The notes: a model not told the origin generated them from the sequence alone. Positions 1 to 11,618 are shown, counted from the stretch's first letter. The stretch is DNA of 64,000 nt from Aquatica leii (GCA_035610365.1 CM069435.1:11459123-11523122); one strand, 5' to 3'. A program made the numbers and translations.

Positions 1-404
1 GAGCCCTTTATTTCTTCTTAATAAAAAATGTTGTCGTTTACTTTCGACGATATTTATCTGACAGGAACACCTACTAAAGCACATATCTAAACATCATCAC
101 GAAAACTGACCTACATATCTTATTGATAAATGAGAGTTATTGCTCTATTTTGTCAAACACAAATAAAGCTCCCACTTTCTTGATACATTTATCAATTATT
201 TAAATCTTTTCTGAAAATAAAATACTTTTAAATGTAATTTTAAGAAACAAATTGTTTTTAAGATTCCTTTATGCGGTGACAAATAATAGAACTAATTAGA
301 AACTGAATTGTGGAAAAATATGCATGGTTAAAACAATTATTATAAAAAACATTAAAACCGATTTATTCAAAATAATTCCAAATTAAAATTTAATGTAACG
401 AATA
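1..404. other. AT-rich DNA, no gene seen
   Basis: No open frame of useful length and no recognisable repeat. The stretch is strongly AT-rich and looks like non-coding insect DNA. Confidence 0.6.
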
Positions 405-560
405 AAATTAATCGTTGTTTAACGAACAAGGTTGTTAATGATAGCGATTAATAATCGAAACATTTTAACGCTGTGAGCGAGTGTAGCGAGCGAACGCGTT
501 AATATTGTCTAGATTATTTGTCGCCGATTAACAAACGAGTTCATTTTAAAGTTTTTCCGT
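405..560. repeat. Small foldback (imperfect inverted repeat)
   Basis: The left arm (about 412-482) and the right arm (about 486-545) are imperfect reverse complements. The shared order is CGATTA, AATAATC, TTAACG, then GCGAG, meeting at a GC-rich centre with repeated GCGAG words. This is the shape of a decayed MITE or foldback element. No target duplication could be fixed and no family is recognised. Confidence 0.45.
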
Positions 561-1928
561 TGATCGTACGTTAGTAAAACAAGTGAAGTTAAGGAAACAA
601 AAGTTAAATTAGTGGTTGCTAACGATTTCATTGGTTGCTATACAAAATCGTTCATTAATAGAAATTCATTCATTGGTTCAAAATCGTTTATTAAAAGGGG
701 TCATCATCGGTCTATTTTTGATACATTATCATACGTTAATATTACTATTAAGATAAGAAATTCTTGAATACAGAAATCCTATTAACATGTTAATATATTT
801 TTTGATATTTTTTCGCTACATGTTTTGACTATATAATAGAATTACATAAATAATATTTGTTAAATACAGTGTATAATGTCGAAAACTAGAAATACCAATA
901 GTGAATGTCTTTTCCTGTATGAAAAAGTCAAAACCATTCAAGAACACAGAAAAAGAATATAGAAAACAATATGTCGTTGCCAAATCAACAATTTGTTCTA
1001 TCAAGAACAAGAAAGATGAAATTCTTACTGCTGTAAACCACGTATAAAAACCTAATAAAAAGTGTACTTCAAAAAATTCTGTGTTCTCTTGTTGCGACAA
1101 GATCTTTAAAAAGTGTTCTCTTTTTGGAGAATCCATCATCAGGAATTAAAAATTGATAATATTTGTTATATAAAGTCCGCCAGTGAAGCGAAAAATTTTA
1201 ATAGTTCATTTTCTGCTAACGATGCAGCGTAGAGGTATTAGATTATTGTCCGACATTTGATGTGATTTGTAAAACGTGTACGGTGTACAGCGAGCTTTCT
1301 GCGTAAAATCGTGACTGTGATTACTCTGTAATCAGTTTAATATTCCGACAAATTTTCGATGTGGTGTGCACTTTTACCACCTGGCTTTGGGCAGAATTAA
1401 CCGCTACACACAAATGCTCAGAACATTTTTGATGCAACAGCTCCCTAGGTTTCCAAAGATTTTTTTCCAATAGAATCAGGCCACAAGTCACACTGCTCGT
1501 GTCCACAACTGCTTTAAGAGAACTCTTCCCGAACAAACTGATATTCAAGCATGACGACATCCCCAAATTTGTGGACATTTTTATTTAAGGATTTCTGAAG
1601 AACTGTGGGTGTATTGATAGACCGCAAATTAAAAACAAATAAAAGAGAAGAAATTGCTCAGATTCAACCTAACTTCCTTCGTGGAGTGACGGTGAATTTT
1701 CGGTTAAGATTGGAGAAATGTTGACACAGAAATAACTCTTACTTCAGCGGCATTATATTTAAAAAATAAAATGCCCTACATTATTCAACTCAAATATGTA
1801 AAAAAAACCTGATAATAAACGATTCATGAAAAAAGTAGATACTTTTAATTTTCCCACTTCACTGGCAGATCCTATATTTATGCCCAAAATGTCACAGCAC
1901 CAAAATATTCCAAGGCTGACAAAATTGT
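561..1928. other. Unassigned AT-rich DNA with two unrecognised open frames
   Basis: Short direct words such as GGTTGCTA and CAAAATCGTT recur at 610-690. Two minus-strand open frames (816-1139, 107 codons; 1321-1578, 85 codons) resemble no family I know. The second is less AT-rich than its surroundings and could be a scrap of an old element. I do not call either a gene. Confidence 0.4.
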
Positions 1929-1931
1929 ATA

Positions 1932-2033
1932 CTCTGTGACAATTAAATTGGAACACCAAGAAGGAATCGGAATTTTTTCATCAAAGTTAGCATGATGATT
2001 TAGCTACTCAGAGGTAGTAAATGATTAACATTT
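1932..2033. repeat. Left terminal inverted repeat of Tc1-like copy 1
   Basis: Matches the reverse complement of 3180-3277 over about 95 bp with small gaps. The outermost shared block is CTGTGACA and the inner one is TTTAGCTACTCAGAG. Confidence 0.8.
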
Positions 2034-2079
2034 CAAAGAAACCGAACAAAGATTAACACAATTTTTATTTAATAATGTG

Positions 2080-3060
2080 TTGGTTCCCCCATATTGGATT
2101 CATACTCTCTCACTCTTCGTGGCATCGATTTCAGCAGGTAGTCGATTTCCTCTTGAGTTATTCTATCCCGAGCAACATGGAATTCATGCCGGAGAGCTGT
2201 GCCTACGAAAAATGGGCTAAGTTTGTCAGTCTTCTACCCATAATGTCCTACACGTAAAATGTTAGGAGATCTGAGTTGCCATGGTAAGAAATTAACGTTG
2301 GCCTCTTCGAATCGGTCCATAGAGTATCTTACTATGTGGGGACATGCATTATCTTGCTAAAATATTGGGTCCCCCAACTGCTGAAGAAATGGAAGAATAT
2401 AGAGTTCTACCACTTCATTAACATATCATCGAGTGTTCAGATTGCCTTAAATCAATACCAAACGAGACTTACTCTCATAGACTATAACACCCCATACCAT
2501 AATCCCTACAGTGTAGTGTACATGCCGCTCAACAAGAAATTGAATATTGTGCCGTTTCTCACGTCCATCATGCATCCCCAAACATAATCGAGATCATCAC
2601 TAAACTCTTACTACTATGCCATTCCAGATTCCAGCGGAGTCGCAACCTACATCACTTCCAACGTTAATGACAGTGTTGAACCGTCAGTGATAGCATAAGA
2701 TGTGGCTGATTAGTATGCAATCAAAAACTTCTAATTCGGTTGTAAACTATTCCAACCTTCTTTACTTAACCATTGATCAGCAATTAATCTAATACTGGAA
2801 AAGCAGCCTATTTTTGTCCAAAGTAGAATATGGCAGTCATGTGGCTCATTTGTTTGCTTCCATACCACAATTCCTTGTCTACGACAATCCTAACATTTCT
2901 TAGTCCATGCTTGATAACACCGGATGATAATGGATCAGTTCCGGTTAAGACGATTTGCAATTTTCCAGTACGAAAAAACCACCTTCACGTAAGTCAAAAA
3001 TTCGACATCCGCGATAATTTTCAGGCACTCCAGGCATAATCAAACTCTCAAACCACGTTG
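2080..3060 (-). pseudogene. Tc1-like transposase relic
   Basis: The N-terminal end (about 3,060-2,940, minus) reads ENYRGC...DLREGG, which aligns with ENYRQLSEFDKGRIIGLRE in the second copy. That is the usual start of Tc1-like transposases before the paired-like helix-turn-helix. The C-terminal end (about 2,260-2,080) matches the region after the last catalytic acidic residue, with words like ALRHELQ and EEIDYL in decayed form. The frame is broken many times and no run longer than 112 codons survives. The protein would have cut and rejoined DNA at the terminal repeats. It is now a fossil. Confidence 0.7.
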
Positions 3061-3179
3061 AACAGAAGAACCACAAGAAATAACAATAATAAAATTCACT
3101 AACAATAATAATAATGAAGCAGTAAAAACAAAAAAAAGTGAAATATGCCATTACTACTGGATTCATTTCCATAAAATTG

Positions 3180-3277
3180 ATAGCGTTGACTATCTCTGAG
3201 TAGCTAAATGTTCCTACCAAGTTTGGTAATAAAATTTCCACCTCTTTTTGGTGTTGCAATTTTAATGTCACAGCGTG
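3180..3277. repeat. Right terminal inverted repeat of Tc1-like copy 1
   Basis: Reverse complement of the left end. The same order of blocks is also visible at the right end of the second copy (about 29,790-29,886). Confidence 0.8.
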
Positions 3278-3591
3278 TATCATCAGAGAAGCTTCTTGAT
3301 TTCTAGTATACCAAAATTGCCTTAAAAGATGACATTGTACCTTTAAAAAAAATTACTACCAAGAACGGTATCAAAATGTTGGCGTAACCTACTATCCAAA
3401 AGTTGTGAATTTATTGACGAAAATGCATTAGATGTGTTGAAATTGAACATGTAGAGTCGGCAAAACAAAAAAAAGATTATGAATGAAGCGCTAAAAGATA
3501 GTGATGATGTTAATAGAAAATTTCAAATTATAAGCTGAAACTATAAAAGGTAATTCATAGTAACAAACTGATCCTAAAATAAATCGAAGTT

Positions 3592-4380
3592 GTCAACGTT
3601 TCGCCTACTTTTGTAAAGAGCTACATCAGTATTCCCCGTATATAAAGTAGAAGTATCGCCATAGTTGGTTGAGCGCAGCGTGTCTTCGATAAACGAGTAA
3701 CAACCGGAAACCAAAGAGCGGACAGAACAAAACCATGGTCACGTTTGAAGTTGTTGAGGAAGAATGGAGATTTTGCAATCACCGAAAGGTTGTGACTTGT
3801 GGTAAAATGATGTTTAGCAACAGCAGACTTGGAAATATGCCAATTCATTACACAACGATCATTTTTTGAAATTCCTGTGATGACGGAACGACCAATTACG
3901 CCAATGTAGACTAAACCCCATGAACAAGAAATTTGATATAAACCTTGGTATGAAAGTGTAAGAAATTTGCCCTTGAGAGAAAGAAGAATCTGAGAGATTG
4001 TATCTATCGAATTGAATATAAGTTTGATGCCATTTTTACAAAGAGGTACGGTAAAAACGCCATTTTAGGATTGGATTCGTATGTAGTAACGCCCTTTGGT
4101 ATTCGAACGCGTGGATGTAGACGACAATTAAGAACTACCTAAATATCTAGTTTCATATAACCATTCCTCAAAGTTTTAGTAAGATGATGGAGTTCCGAGT
4201 CTGGATTCTCAAGCTGGCAAATAGAAAAAGCGCAATAAACAAAATATCCAATGACATAATGCTTCTGTGCAGGATAATGACGAGACAAAATTGAAGATAT
4301 CTGTCGGTATGAGTGAGAATGGCCCAAAATTCTATCAAGTTTACGAGTCACAGAACCTCGAAAAACCATTGTAGTGATTT
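3592..4380 (-). mobile_element. Penelope-like element fragment: end of RT plus GIY-YIG endonuclease
   Basis: Minus-strand reading gives the distal part of a Penelope-like retroelement. At 4,369-4,139 an open frame contains SILSRHYPAQKHYVI and ELHHLTKTLRNGY, typical of the stretch after the PLE reverse-transcriptase core. At 3,950-3,780 the reading GLYQISCSWGLVYIG fits the PLE GIY-YIG nuclease motif (consensus near GVYKIPCSCGKVYIGQTGR), followed by SKSAVAKHHFTTSHN. The fragment ends at 3,592-3,630 in a hammerhead-like core (CTGATG, then CGAAACGTTGAC). The RT catalytic core is absent, so this is a truncated copy. PLE nucleases cut target DNA to prime reverse transcription. Confidence 0.8.
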
Positions 4381-4439
4381 AGTTTAGGTGTTTCTTCAGC
4401 AATAAACAAAGGGTAACTTTTTCAATTACATTCTAAAAA

Positions 4440-5310
4440 ATGTGTGAAGCATTTGAAACAAAAACAATTAAAAGAAGAGGCCAAAAAGTTGTATTGGTTT
4501 CGGAGTCCGATTTTTCCGATGGTAACAGTGACTATTCAAGCCAGACAGACAGACGAAAGAAGAAATATTCCTCGTACCAAAACTAAAGCTGACAATGTTA
4601 GCAAAGTAGTATCAGTGGCGACAGCGGCTCAGATGATGCAGGCGCTAGAGCCAATTTAGTACCGTCATCACCACAACTTTTATGGTCTCTGCCAGATGAT
4701 ATATTTGTGCCTAAGAAAGTTATTAGTGCTAGCTGATTTTTTGTTGTTGGGTAGAAAATTGGTCATCATGATTCCTCAATAGAAATTTTCCGTAAACTCT
4801 TACCACGTTCAATGTACATATATATAGCTGATTGCACTAATGAGCGCTTTAATTTGTATCGCAAAGCAAAACCTAAATCTAGTACCCAAAGGACGACATG
4901 CGATACTGACAGTGCAAAAATAAAATTAGTTGTTGGCTGTATGTTCGTTATGTGTTACAATCGCGTTCCCTCACTTAATAGCTATTAGTGGGCAAGGAAA
5001 CTATCAAGTAAGCGATTTCATGTGATCGGTACAAATTTTTAACATCAAAACTCTATTTTGCGTCGCCTCACAAACCAGTAGATTGCAGCAAAACTTGTTA
5101 CATAGACAATGTAGTTTTGTGTTTGAAAGGCACTTTGTTACGCTGGTTTTGTGTAACAAAAAAATAATCAACGGCTAACACAGTTGTTCCCGGAGAGGGA
5201 GTCGCAAGCTTCGTGATGCTAGATTATAAAGTAAATCTAAAAAGGCGCCAAAACGATGAAAAAAAAACTAAATTAGGGAGATATCGTTTAACTCTACCCG
5301 TAGCTGGAAA
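4440..5310 (+). pseudogene. piggyBac-class transposase relic 1
   Basis: An ATG at 4,440 opens MCEAFETKTIKRRGQK, followed by an acidic, serine-rich stretch (VSESDFSDGNSDYS), usual for piggyBac-type N termini. Further on the frame gives LPDDIFVPKKVI and YIADCTNERFNLYRK. It then gives TDSAKIKLVVGCMFVMCYNR, VPSLNSY and a word like FHVIG, which match the PGBD transposase core order (TNxYA, E/DIK, GM/C, YNRxP, YWS, RFxxI). Stops and shifts interrupt it, and downstream only KLGRYRLTLPVAGK reads clearly. The catalytic aspartates of the second half are not visible. No terminal repeats were found. It is a relic distinct from the piggyBac at 41.8-45.2 kb. Confidence 0.7.
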
Positions 5311-5646
5311 ATAAAACGAGAGAAGTGATAACACAGAATATATATTTATTTTATCACAGACAATAGTTCTAAAGAGGAAAAAGAACGTACATAAGTATAA
5401 TTACGTGAATTTTCCAAACGCTAATACATGGGTTGGACAAAATATAAGTTACGCCCTATACTGGGCAACACGTCGTACAGTAAACTGACCTAGTGGGTCT
5501 AACTTTTACATTCGAAGAAGGAATTACTTTATATTCGTAAATTCAAAATCACAAGTGTATAAAAAAAAGATTGAAGAAGTTAAATAAAATAATATTTCAT
5601 CTTTAAAAAGTAGACTTTTTCAGTTGTCATCTAACGTCAGAAACTT
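5311..5646. other. AT-rich DNA, nothing recognised
   Basis: No open frame or repeat was recognised between the piggyBac relic and the foldback. Confidence 0.5.
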
Positions 5647-5730
5647 GACGTTTTCCGCCAAACACGCAGGTACTTTACTTTCCGCAAGTTGCTAATGGAG
5701 ACGTGCGGAAAGTAAAATTGGCGCACGTCT
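5647..5730. repeat. Compact foldback with two alternative perfect stems
   Basis: TTACTTTCCGCA (5,675-5,686) is the exact reverse complement of TGCGGAAAGTAA (5,704-5,715). AGACGTGCG (5,699-5,707) is the exact reverse complement of CGCACGTCT (5,722-5,730). The two stems share bases, so they cannot form together. Outer pieces GACG and CGCCAA also recur inverted, suggesting a MITE-like unit of about 84 bp with a gapped terminal repeat. Confidence 0.6.
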
Positions 5731-6477
5731 GTATTCGCAACTAACAACTAAGTGATATCCCTGCTTCTTTAAAAGTTATTATAGAGCTTCAGAAGAAACT
5801 GTTACGTGCATAAATTTCAAAATGTACTTCCCTGTATATTCTTGTTTGAATTAAAGTTACTTTTCCATTTCTCGACGCCATCTATCGTGCATCGTTGGTG
5901 CTTTCCAGCCGAGTAAACGAAAAGTCGTTGTTTTACTTTCACGTCGTTTGCTACATAACAATATGCCTGCGTGAATTAAAATTGGATTCTTAAAAACATC
6001 CACGTGTGGTGACACGATGTATAATAAAAACATCTATAATCAGTTAATTTATTCAACGCAGGGTAAGTGCCTTGTATTCTTTTTCGGATTAAAGGTAATT
6101 TCTATGTCGTTTTCTCAGCGCCAAGTGCTACCTCCCAAATGTGTGTTTCTTTGTCGGTACAAGTTTAACATCGATGATGGAAACGTTCCAAAAGCAAGCA
6201 TTGGGCCTACGAACACTGCGATACAAAGGCAGATACTATTAATATTTCTATTCGGAGGTAATTGACGTTTTAACTAATACCACCTTGGACAAAAGTGCAT
6301 ATGTAACAGCATACGATACGTTTCGGTTCTTTTACCTTTTATAAATGTTACTTTTTACCTGTTGTAGAGTTTGTGAGTCACCAGGTCGACATGATTATTT
6401 ATATATTACTGTTAATGTAATTTATTTACAAAGATTTTTGTATGTCCTGGCTGTTACAATTATGATTTGAGTGTACG
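5731..6477. other. Unassigned DNA with a diverged direct repeat
   Basis: A block near 5,835-5,900 (TTGAATTAAAGTTACTTTTC then GACGCCATC) resembles 6,075-6,130 (GGATTAAAGGTAATTTC then AGCGCCAAG), with a weaker third copy near 6,335-6,365. It looks like an old tandem or dispersed repeat. No gene was recognised. Confidence 0.35.
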
Positions 6478-6735
6478 GTGAGTTGCCGATGCTTCCGGTG
6501 TTTTAGTAGTAGTAGTTATCCTTCTAAAGTAATTAAAGTACAATTGATGTTAACGATTGGGTTTCTTTCTTCGATTCCTCCGGCTTTACAAACCTTAAAA
6601 ATTTTATACAAGCTTCAGGCCTCCTGTGCTAATATAGCAGGAGCTATATCTCCAAAACGAGATCTGGCGCCCATTAAAATAAACTTATCACTTGAATCTC
6701 CCTTCTCTCCGATAGCTATTGTTTCAATCCTATAG
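6478..6735. other. Less AT-rich block with an unrecognised open frame
   Basis: The plus strand is open for 85 codons. The minus strand also reads in a protein-like way (DSSDKFILMGARSRFGDIA) apart from one stop. Neither reading resembles a family I know. The base composition differs from both flanks, so it may be an exon scrap or an element piece. Confidence 0.25.
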
Positions 6736-9063
6736 CAAGTTGGCCGTGCAGGGATTGTAAATTACTAGATGCTTGTAACAAAATGCGTTTAATTCGAGCT
6801 TAAATAACCATTACAGCCTTCGATAAATGATTTCACTAAAATATTCATTCACGGTGTTCTGATACAAATTGGTATAAAAATATGTTTAAGAAATAATGAA
6901 CTAAAATCATTATTACTTGCGATTAAGGTACTTAAACATAAAAAAGAAAAAGTATGTAAATTTTAAATGTGAAACAAACAAAATAAAACTGGTAGATATG
7001 TGATAATGATACAAAGTACTTTTATCAGTAAAATTTTCATTACATCTATAAGTAGATCATTCCAGAACATAAAATGAGAATATTAAGACGATAAGTACTA
7101 AGATCGGTAAATCCATCTAACTACAAAGGATAGCCTGTGGGCAACAAGACATACAGAGATGTTACAGCTTAAAACGAAGTTATAGTCCATGTACCACGTA
7201 TATATTGTATCTTGCGTAACAGAATTTAGCAAATGATGAACATCTTAACATATTAAAAAAATATTTTGTAAAATCGCAACAACAAAAAAATTCAAATATT
7301 TGACCGTAATTAGTTGTAGAAATAAATGTAAACGTTTATATTTCCTTTTTTTTTCTGAATAAAAATATAACATTTATATATTGAACTCTGTATAATTCTA
7401 ATTTCAAACTCTATTTTTTACTCTTTATCGATGCTGTTCCAATTAAAAACGATATCCAAAGCAATTTATTTATATATTTAATTATCGGCGCTGGGTTAAA
7501 TTTGTAAAATTCAAGTGCGTCGCTGTTTACCGTTTTAAATTCGTTCGAACGAACAAAACACAGAGTGATTCTCTATTAATGAAACTGTAATAAAAAGCGT
7601 TCCATCTGTTTAGGAAATAAAAGTCTGGCTCATTTTTTTTCCTTAAAAAATCTCGAATACCAACCAATTCGTTCTGTTTGTGCAATAACCCTCGGTCGGA
7701 AATTCAGCAAGTAAAAAACGGAAGCAAAAACAATACGCGTTAACCATTGCAAAGAAGAGAATAAATTACACGACGTAAGTTTGAAAGCTTTGTAGATGAG
7801 AATGCGGCTTCAACACAAATCATTATACAACACCATTAAATCCGTTCTGTACAAAAACAGAATTACAGTGCGATCTACGGACATTCACCGCCACATACAG
7901 TAATTCTAGACATTTGTTACAACACAGCTGCCAAATAAAAACCGCATCTCTTTCCCTTCGTTTTATAAATTATATGTCTTAATTGCACAGAATATAGCTG
8001 GGCAACTGCTGTGGTAGTGCTGGTATCTGCAACTGATTCCATAATACGGCAGTTGTCTGTAATCTTCGTTTCCCAACAAATAAAAGGACTGTCCGTTTTC
8101 ACTGCTGCTAATCTCCTAATAGACCACGTTGACACGTTTAGGTTAAATACGGGTAAAAATAAAATTTTATTAACAGAAAAAGTAACCGAGTTAATAAACA
8201 AATAGAAGACGCTTTTTTTTACTTTTATTTTTGTTGCCAATCTCGGCAGCTTTAAATTTAGCAGACGAGTCGGAATTAACCTAAATCCGTTTGAAATTAT
8301 GTCAACATTTTATGTACTAACGACGCTTACGTACGTTTACATACACACACATCAGTCACAAAAACTTAAAAAGGTATCCCCGCTTGCTAAAACATAAGTA
8401 AAACTACACCGTAAATAATCAACTCTCAAAATCGCAAATTAAAAACGAGGTTTTAGGTGTAAACAAGTTTCCATCAAATTGGTTCAAACTCGTGCAAAGC
8501 GTTGGTGTACTGGAACAGAGTTGAACTTAACTGAAAATACTTTAAAGTAAACAAGAGACGCTACTGAATTACATATTTTGCATTTTGTTTATTGATCAAA
8601 TTTTAGAAAAATTATTCAATCCCTAAAGACAGGTTTTGATTGAAGAGCCTATTCTAATGTATTGCATTCTGTTATTTCTATTCTCATCTTCTCAATATCG
8701 TCCATAACACTATATCCTACGTGTCATTTGTCTTATTTCTTAGTTAGGTTAATATGTCTGCCCTTGGTCTTAAGAACCGGATCTTTATTGTTATATCTTT
8801 ATCCGATTGACTCAGTGCGTTCTTAAATATACAAATACAACCCATAACTGTACTACGCACCGGACCTTACATTTTATGACGGTTTTTTAATATATTATGA
8901 TGTGTGTATGATTCGTGTATTTTTGACCTACATTCGTTTGTACAGACATCGACACTTCAATTTTAGCTGGGTTGCTTCCGTAACTAAGACCTTAGTATCC
9001 ACTGACAGCCTGTCAGTTAACTAACTCTTCCCCTGTTTAATATAATGATATATGTGCACGTGT
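6736..9063. other. Long AT-rich stretch, no gene recognised
   Basis: No domain, repeat pair or RNA gene seen. Open frames at 7,917-8,240 (minus) and 8,011-8,205 (plus) overlap each other and resemble nothing. On the minus strand AATAAA at about 8,789-8,794 and the AT-rich run before it could serve as a 3' end for the candidate exon at 9,064-9,248. Confidence 0.4.
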
Positions 9064-9248
9064 TTATGTGTTGAAATTTAAACCCGTTATCATATCTGTG
9101 TATGCGTTTAATTGACTTAAATTTGGGGATATTCTAACTTTCTGATGTTTATCGACATCTTCAATTATAAACTGGTTGCTTGATAAATCTAAATTATATA
9201 ATCGGAGAGGTTTCTTCGCCTGTTCTTCCTCTCCTTCTGCGGGTTCCA
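9064..9248 (-). CDS. Candidate terminal coding exon of an unknown gene
   Basis: On the minus strand CCTGTTTAG at 9,257-9,249 is a plausible splice acceptor. It opens a 61-codon frame (PAEGEEEQAKKPLRLYNLD, then SSNQFIIEDVDKHQKVRIS, ending TGLNFNT and a stop). The acidic start, balanced residues and lower AT content than the surroundings look like host coding sequence rather than chance. There is no ATG, so it would be the last exon of a gene whose other exons lie upstream at higher coordinates. About 270 bases further on the minus strand an AATAAA could end the transcript. I do not recognise the protein. It could instead be an orphaned exon or a chance frame. Confidence 0.35.
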
Positions 9249-10060
9249 CTAAACAGGAAATTTCGGTTAGAATTTACCAAGTTGTACTTAAATAAAAACC
9301 ATGATTTACTTTTACTGTGTTTTATGTAACCTTCTACAGCATTCCCACATATCGACAGTATATAACAACGTAGAAGCTTGACAATAACAGCCTCAGCGAG
9401 ATAGCGCTACTTTTTTGTTCGCGGGTTTATGTTGTGTGTAACGTGAGTGGGTTACATCAAACCGTTGTCATGCTGGAAAATCAAAGAAAACTGGAGAAAA
9501 AGTTATGTATTCTCCCAAAAAAGCCTCTAAAACATATAATTCTCAATTTCTTGAGATTCCAAATCTCCCGATACAAGTGCAGAGCGAAAGTACAATAAAA
9601 AAATTATTTACCGAACTAATTATACTGCTATTTTATATAGTTTCTTTTTCTTCTTTCTTTAAAGTGTTCCAAATCCAACATTTTTGATTTAAATTGTGAC
9701 AAATACCTACTACTTTTTCTTTTTATCTACCTAACTTTACGCAAAGTGGTTCTATAAGCTCACATGTAAAGTGAGTTAGTCAATCATCGACGTTGTTTTG
9801 TCTACATTTAGGTATCTTAAAGTATAGTAAATACCCGAAATGCTAATTTTCAGATTCAGCAAAGATCTTTGCTCCAAAAATCTTCTCCGTCTCGTTGAAT
9901 GAATTTTTTGCTCGACCAATATTACATCTAATCTAATTATTTTCTTGTATTTATCAAACAGATTCTTAACAGAAAAAAAAAAACAATAGCAGTTTAAACT
10001 ATGAATGTTGTAACTGACGTTCCAACTCAAACAAGTAGTCGAAATCTAATTAAAAACTTT
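9249..10060. other. AT-rich DNA, nothing recognised
   Basis: Open frames here (9,505-9,687 plus; 9,776-10,030 minus) have low-complexity, lysine- and phenylalanine-rich readings typical of chance AT-rich frames. Confidence 0.4.
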
Positions 10061-10064
10061 TAAA

Positions 10065-10290
10065 GAGTTAGGTAATCAACTTGTGAACCAAATCAGAATC
10101 TAAACTCCTAAAAACGTCAGAAAGAATTGGATAAACGACAATCTAACAAAGAACCGCTACAGAGTTAGGTAATACCAACTTGTAAACCAAGCCAGTTTCT
10201 ATACTCCTAAAAATGTAAAAAAGAAATCGATAAACTTAAAGAAGCAGAGGACAATCTAATAAAGACACACTACAGAGTCATGTTATCAAC
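10065..10290 (+). repeat. Tandem repeat, about 97-113 bp units, coiled-coil-like reading
   Basis: Three starts of the same unit lie at 10,065, 10,162 and 10,275, each opening GAGTTAGGTAATCAACTTG or a close variant. A fourth start is at about 10,698. The unit continues with CTAAACTCCTAAAAA and GACAATCTAA. Part of it reads as charged helix (for example KLKEAEDNL). The same unit occurs twice at 56,595-56,740 next to another PLE hammerhead-like core, so it probably belongs to one PLE family. Confidence 0.65.
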
Positions 10291-10297
10291 TGTAAAT

Positions 10298-10960
10298 AGC
10301 TATCGGCGGAAAACGTAAGTTGATTTTACATCAACGTAATTCAATACTATGAAATGGCTCTCTATCAAACTTTGCTAATGATTACCCCAATTATACTTAA
10401 ACATAAAGCTATAAGATTTGTCAATGCAATTGTGAGAATACATTAGAATGTGTCTTTTACTGCTGATGAGTCCAATAAGAGCGAAACAGCCTTTGATTAG
10501 TTTAGTCTAGTGGTATTTGCATAATTGTATTGGATCTTAACCCCTTTATCTTGCAGTTTTATTCAAAACTATTTTGAATTACGCGGGTGTAAAATCAACT
10601 TATAAAGTTTTCCGTCGTTATAATTATTTACAGTTATCTCTTATACATAGTAAGATATACTATGAGATAGCTTTGCTATTAAACTTTGCTAATGGTTAGG
10701 TAATCAACTTGTGAGTCAAACCAGATTCTAAACTCCATAGAAATGACCTAAGAAGAATCGTCACGGCTGCTTGAGCGCTTTATGCTCTCTCAGATTTTCC
10801 TATTGAAAATCAACGGAGATTTTTCAATGATCGAAGCGTTATCAAAAGTTTCACCGATGTAGACTTAACCACATGAACAATACATTTGATATGCAGATGA
10901 AAATTTAAAAAATTTGTATTTAGAAGGAAGAATCATTTTCTCACATCCTTAACTCCCTCA
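10298..10960. mobile_element. Penelope-like terminal sequences and a GIY-YIG scrap
   Basis: 10,298-10,345 is inverted relative to 10,565-10,620 (shared TAAGTTGATTTTACA block). TACTATGARATRGCT followed by AAACTTTGCTAATG occurs directly at about 10,345 and 10,650. At 10,458-10,495 lies CTGCTGATGAGTCCAATAAG then GCGAAACAG, a hammerhead-like core. TTGAATTACGCGGG at about 10,575 is also present on the minus strand of the foldback at 50.8 kb, so the two are the same family. At 10,930-10,780 the minus strand reads YQMYCSCG then VYIGE, a decayed GIY-YIG nuclease. No reverse transcriptase remains. Confidence 0.7.
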
Positions 10961-11201
10961 ATTTTCTTCAACTTTAAATAGATAATTTAGTTTTTTTAAA
11001 TAACTGATTGGTATTTATCGAATTTTTTACTAATTGTTCAGTATTTATACTTATTGATTTTTTCTATTAAGTCTCCACAAATTCTCTAATTTTTATGTTA
11101 TTGTGTTTATTATTATTTATTAATTAATAATGTCTTTACAAAAATAAAAACTATATATAAAAGTAGCACGACTGTTAGTAGACACATTATAAAATTGCAG
11201 C

Positions 11202-11618
11202 CTATGCCGGCCAGTAGTTGCGTGTAGACAGTATCTGTAGTATTTTGTGGGAAGTTCGGAAAATATCTCTCGTTTCTTGATTGTAGGAAAAGTTGACCAG
11301 TGATTTTAAGTTTTCAGAAAAGATAAGACTCCGAGAGAACCAAATACAAAGAATAAAGTAAATGTGTTTTTGATCCGGAGTGAGCAAGCGCGACACGCAG
11401 CTTGCGCCATGTTTTCTCATGTGCAATCCATTGTCCAAAAGTAAGAGATACGTTCTTTTTATATCAAGCACTATCGTAGACCCATTTTCCAAAATGATAT
11501 TGTGCATTTTTTTGATACATTCCAGCGTAGCTATGCTTTTTGGGCATGATTCATACAAGTTTACAATCCTAGAATGAATGTTGGTCGGTTTTACAAAAAG
11601 AATGTTATCCCTGCACAT
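11202..11618 (-). pseudogene. mariner transposase relic, N-terminal half
   Basis: The 138-codon open frame on the minus strand reads IKKMHNIILENGSTIVLDI, then LHMRKHGASCVSRLLTPDQK. This matches the linker between the two DNA-binding helices and the conserved MRKLSARWVPRLLTPDQK block of mariner transposases. The catalytic DDE/D core that should follow is not recognisable; the reading continues with unrelated sequence (ENLKSLVNFSYNQETRDI is only weakly similar). No terminal repeats were found. A LINE inserted at 11,660 directly upstream of its N terminus. It is a decayed fragment. Confidence 0.65.

Larger units (their letters stand above)
1932..3277 (-). mobile_element. Tc1-like DNA transposon, copy 1
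   Basis: A DNA transposon of about 1.35 kb of the Tc1/mariner superfamily. The two ends are inverted repeats roughly 95 bp long that share CTGTGACA, AACACCAA and TTTAGCTACTCAGAG. A TA dinucleotide sits next to each end (1930-1931 and 3278-3279), the duplication expected for this superfamily. The transposase reads on the minus strand and is decayed. A related copy at 25.6-29.9 kb shares the same ends and coding order. It is non-functional by inspection. Confidence 0.85.

Noticed and set aside
6478-6735. 85-codon plus-strand open frame as a gene
   Set aside because: Neither strand gives a recognisable protein. Listed only as an unassigned block.
7917-8240. A 107-codon minus frame overlapping a 64-codon plus frame
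   Set aside because: No motif, no splice context and AT-driven residues. Likely chance.
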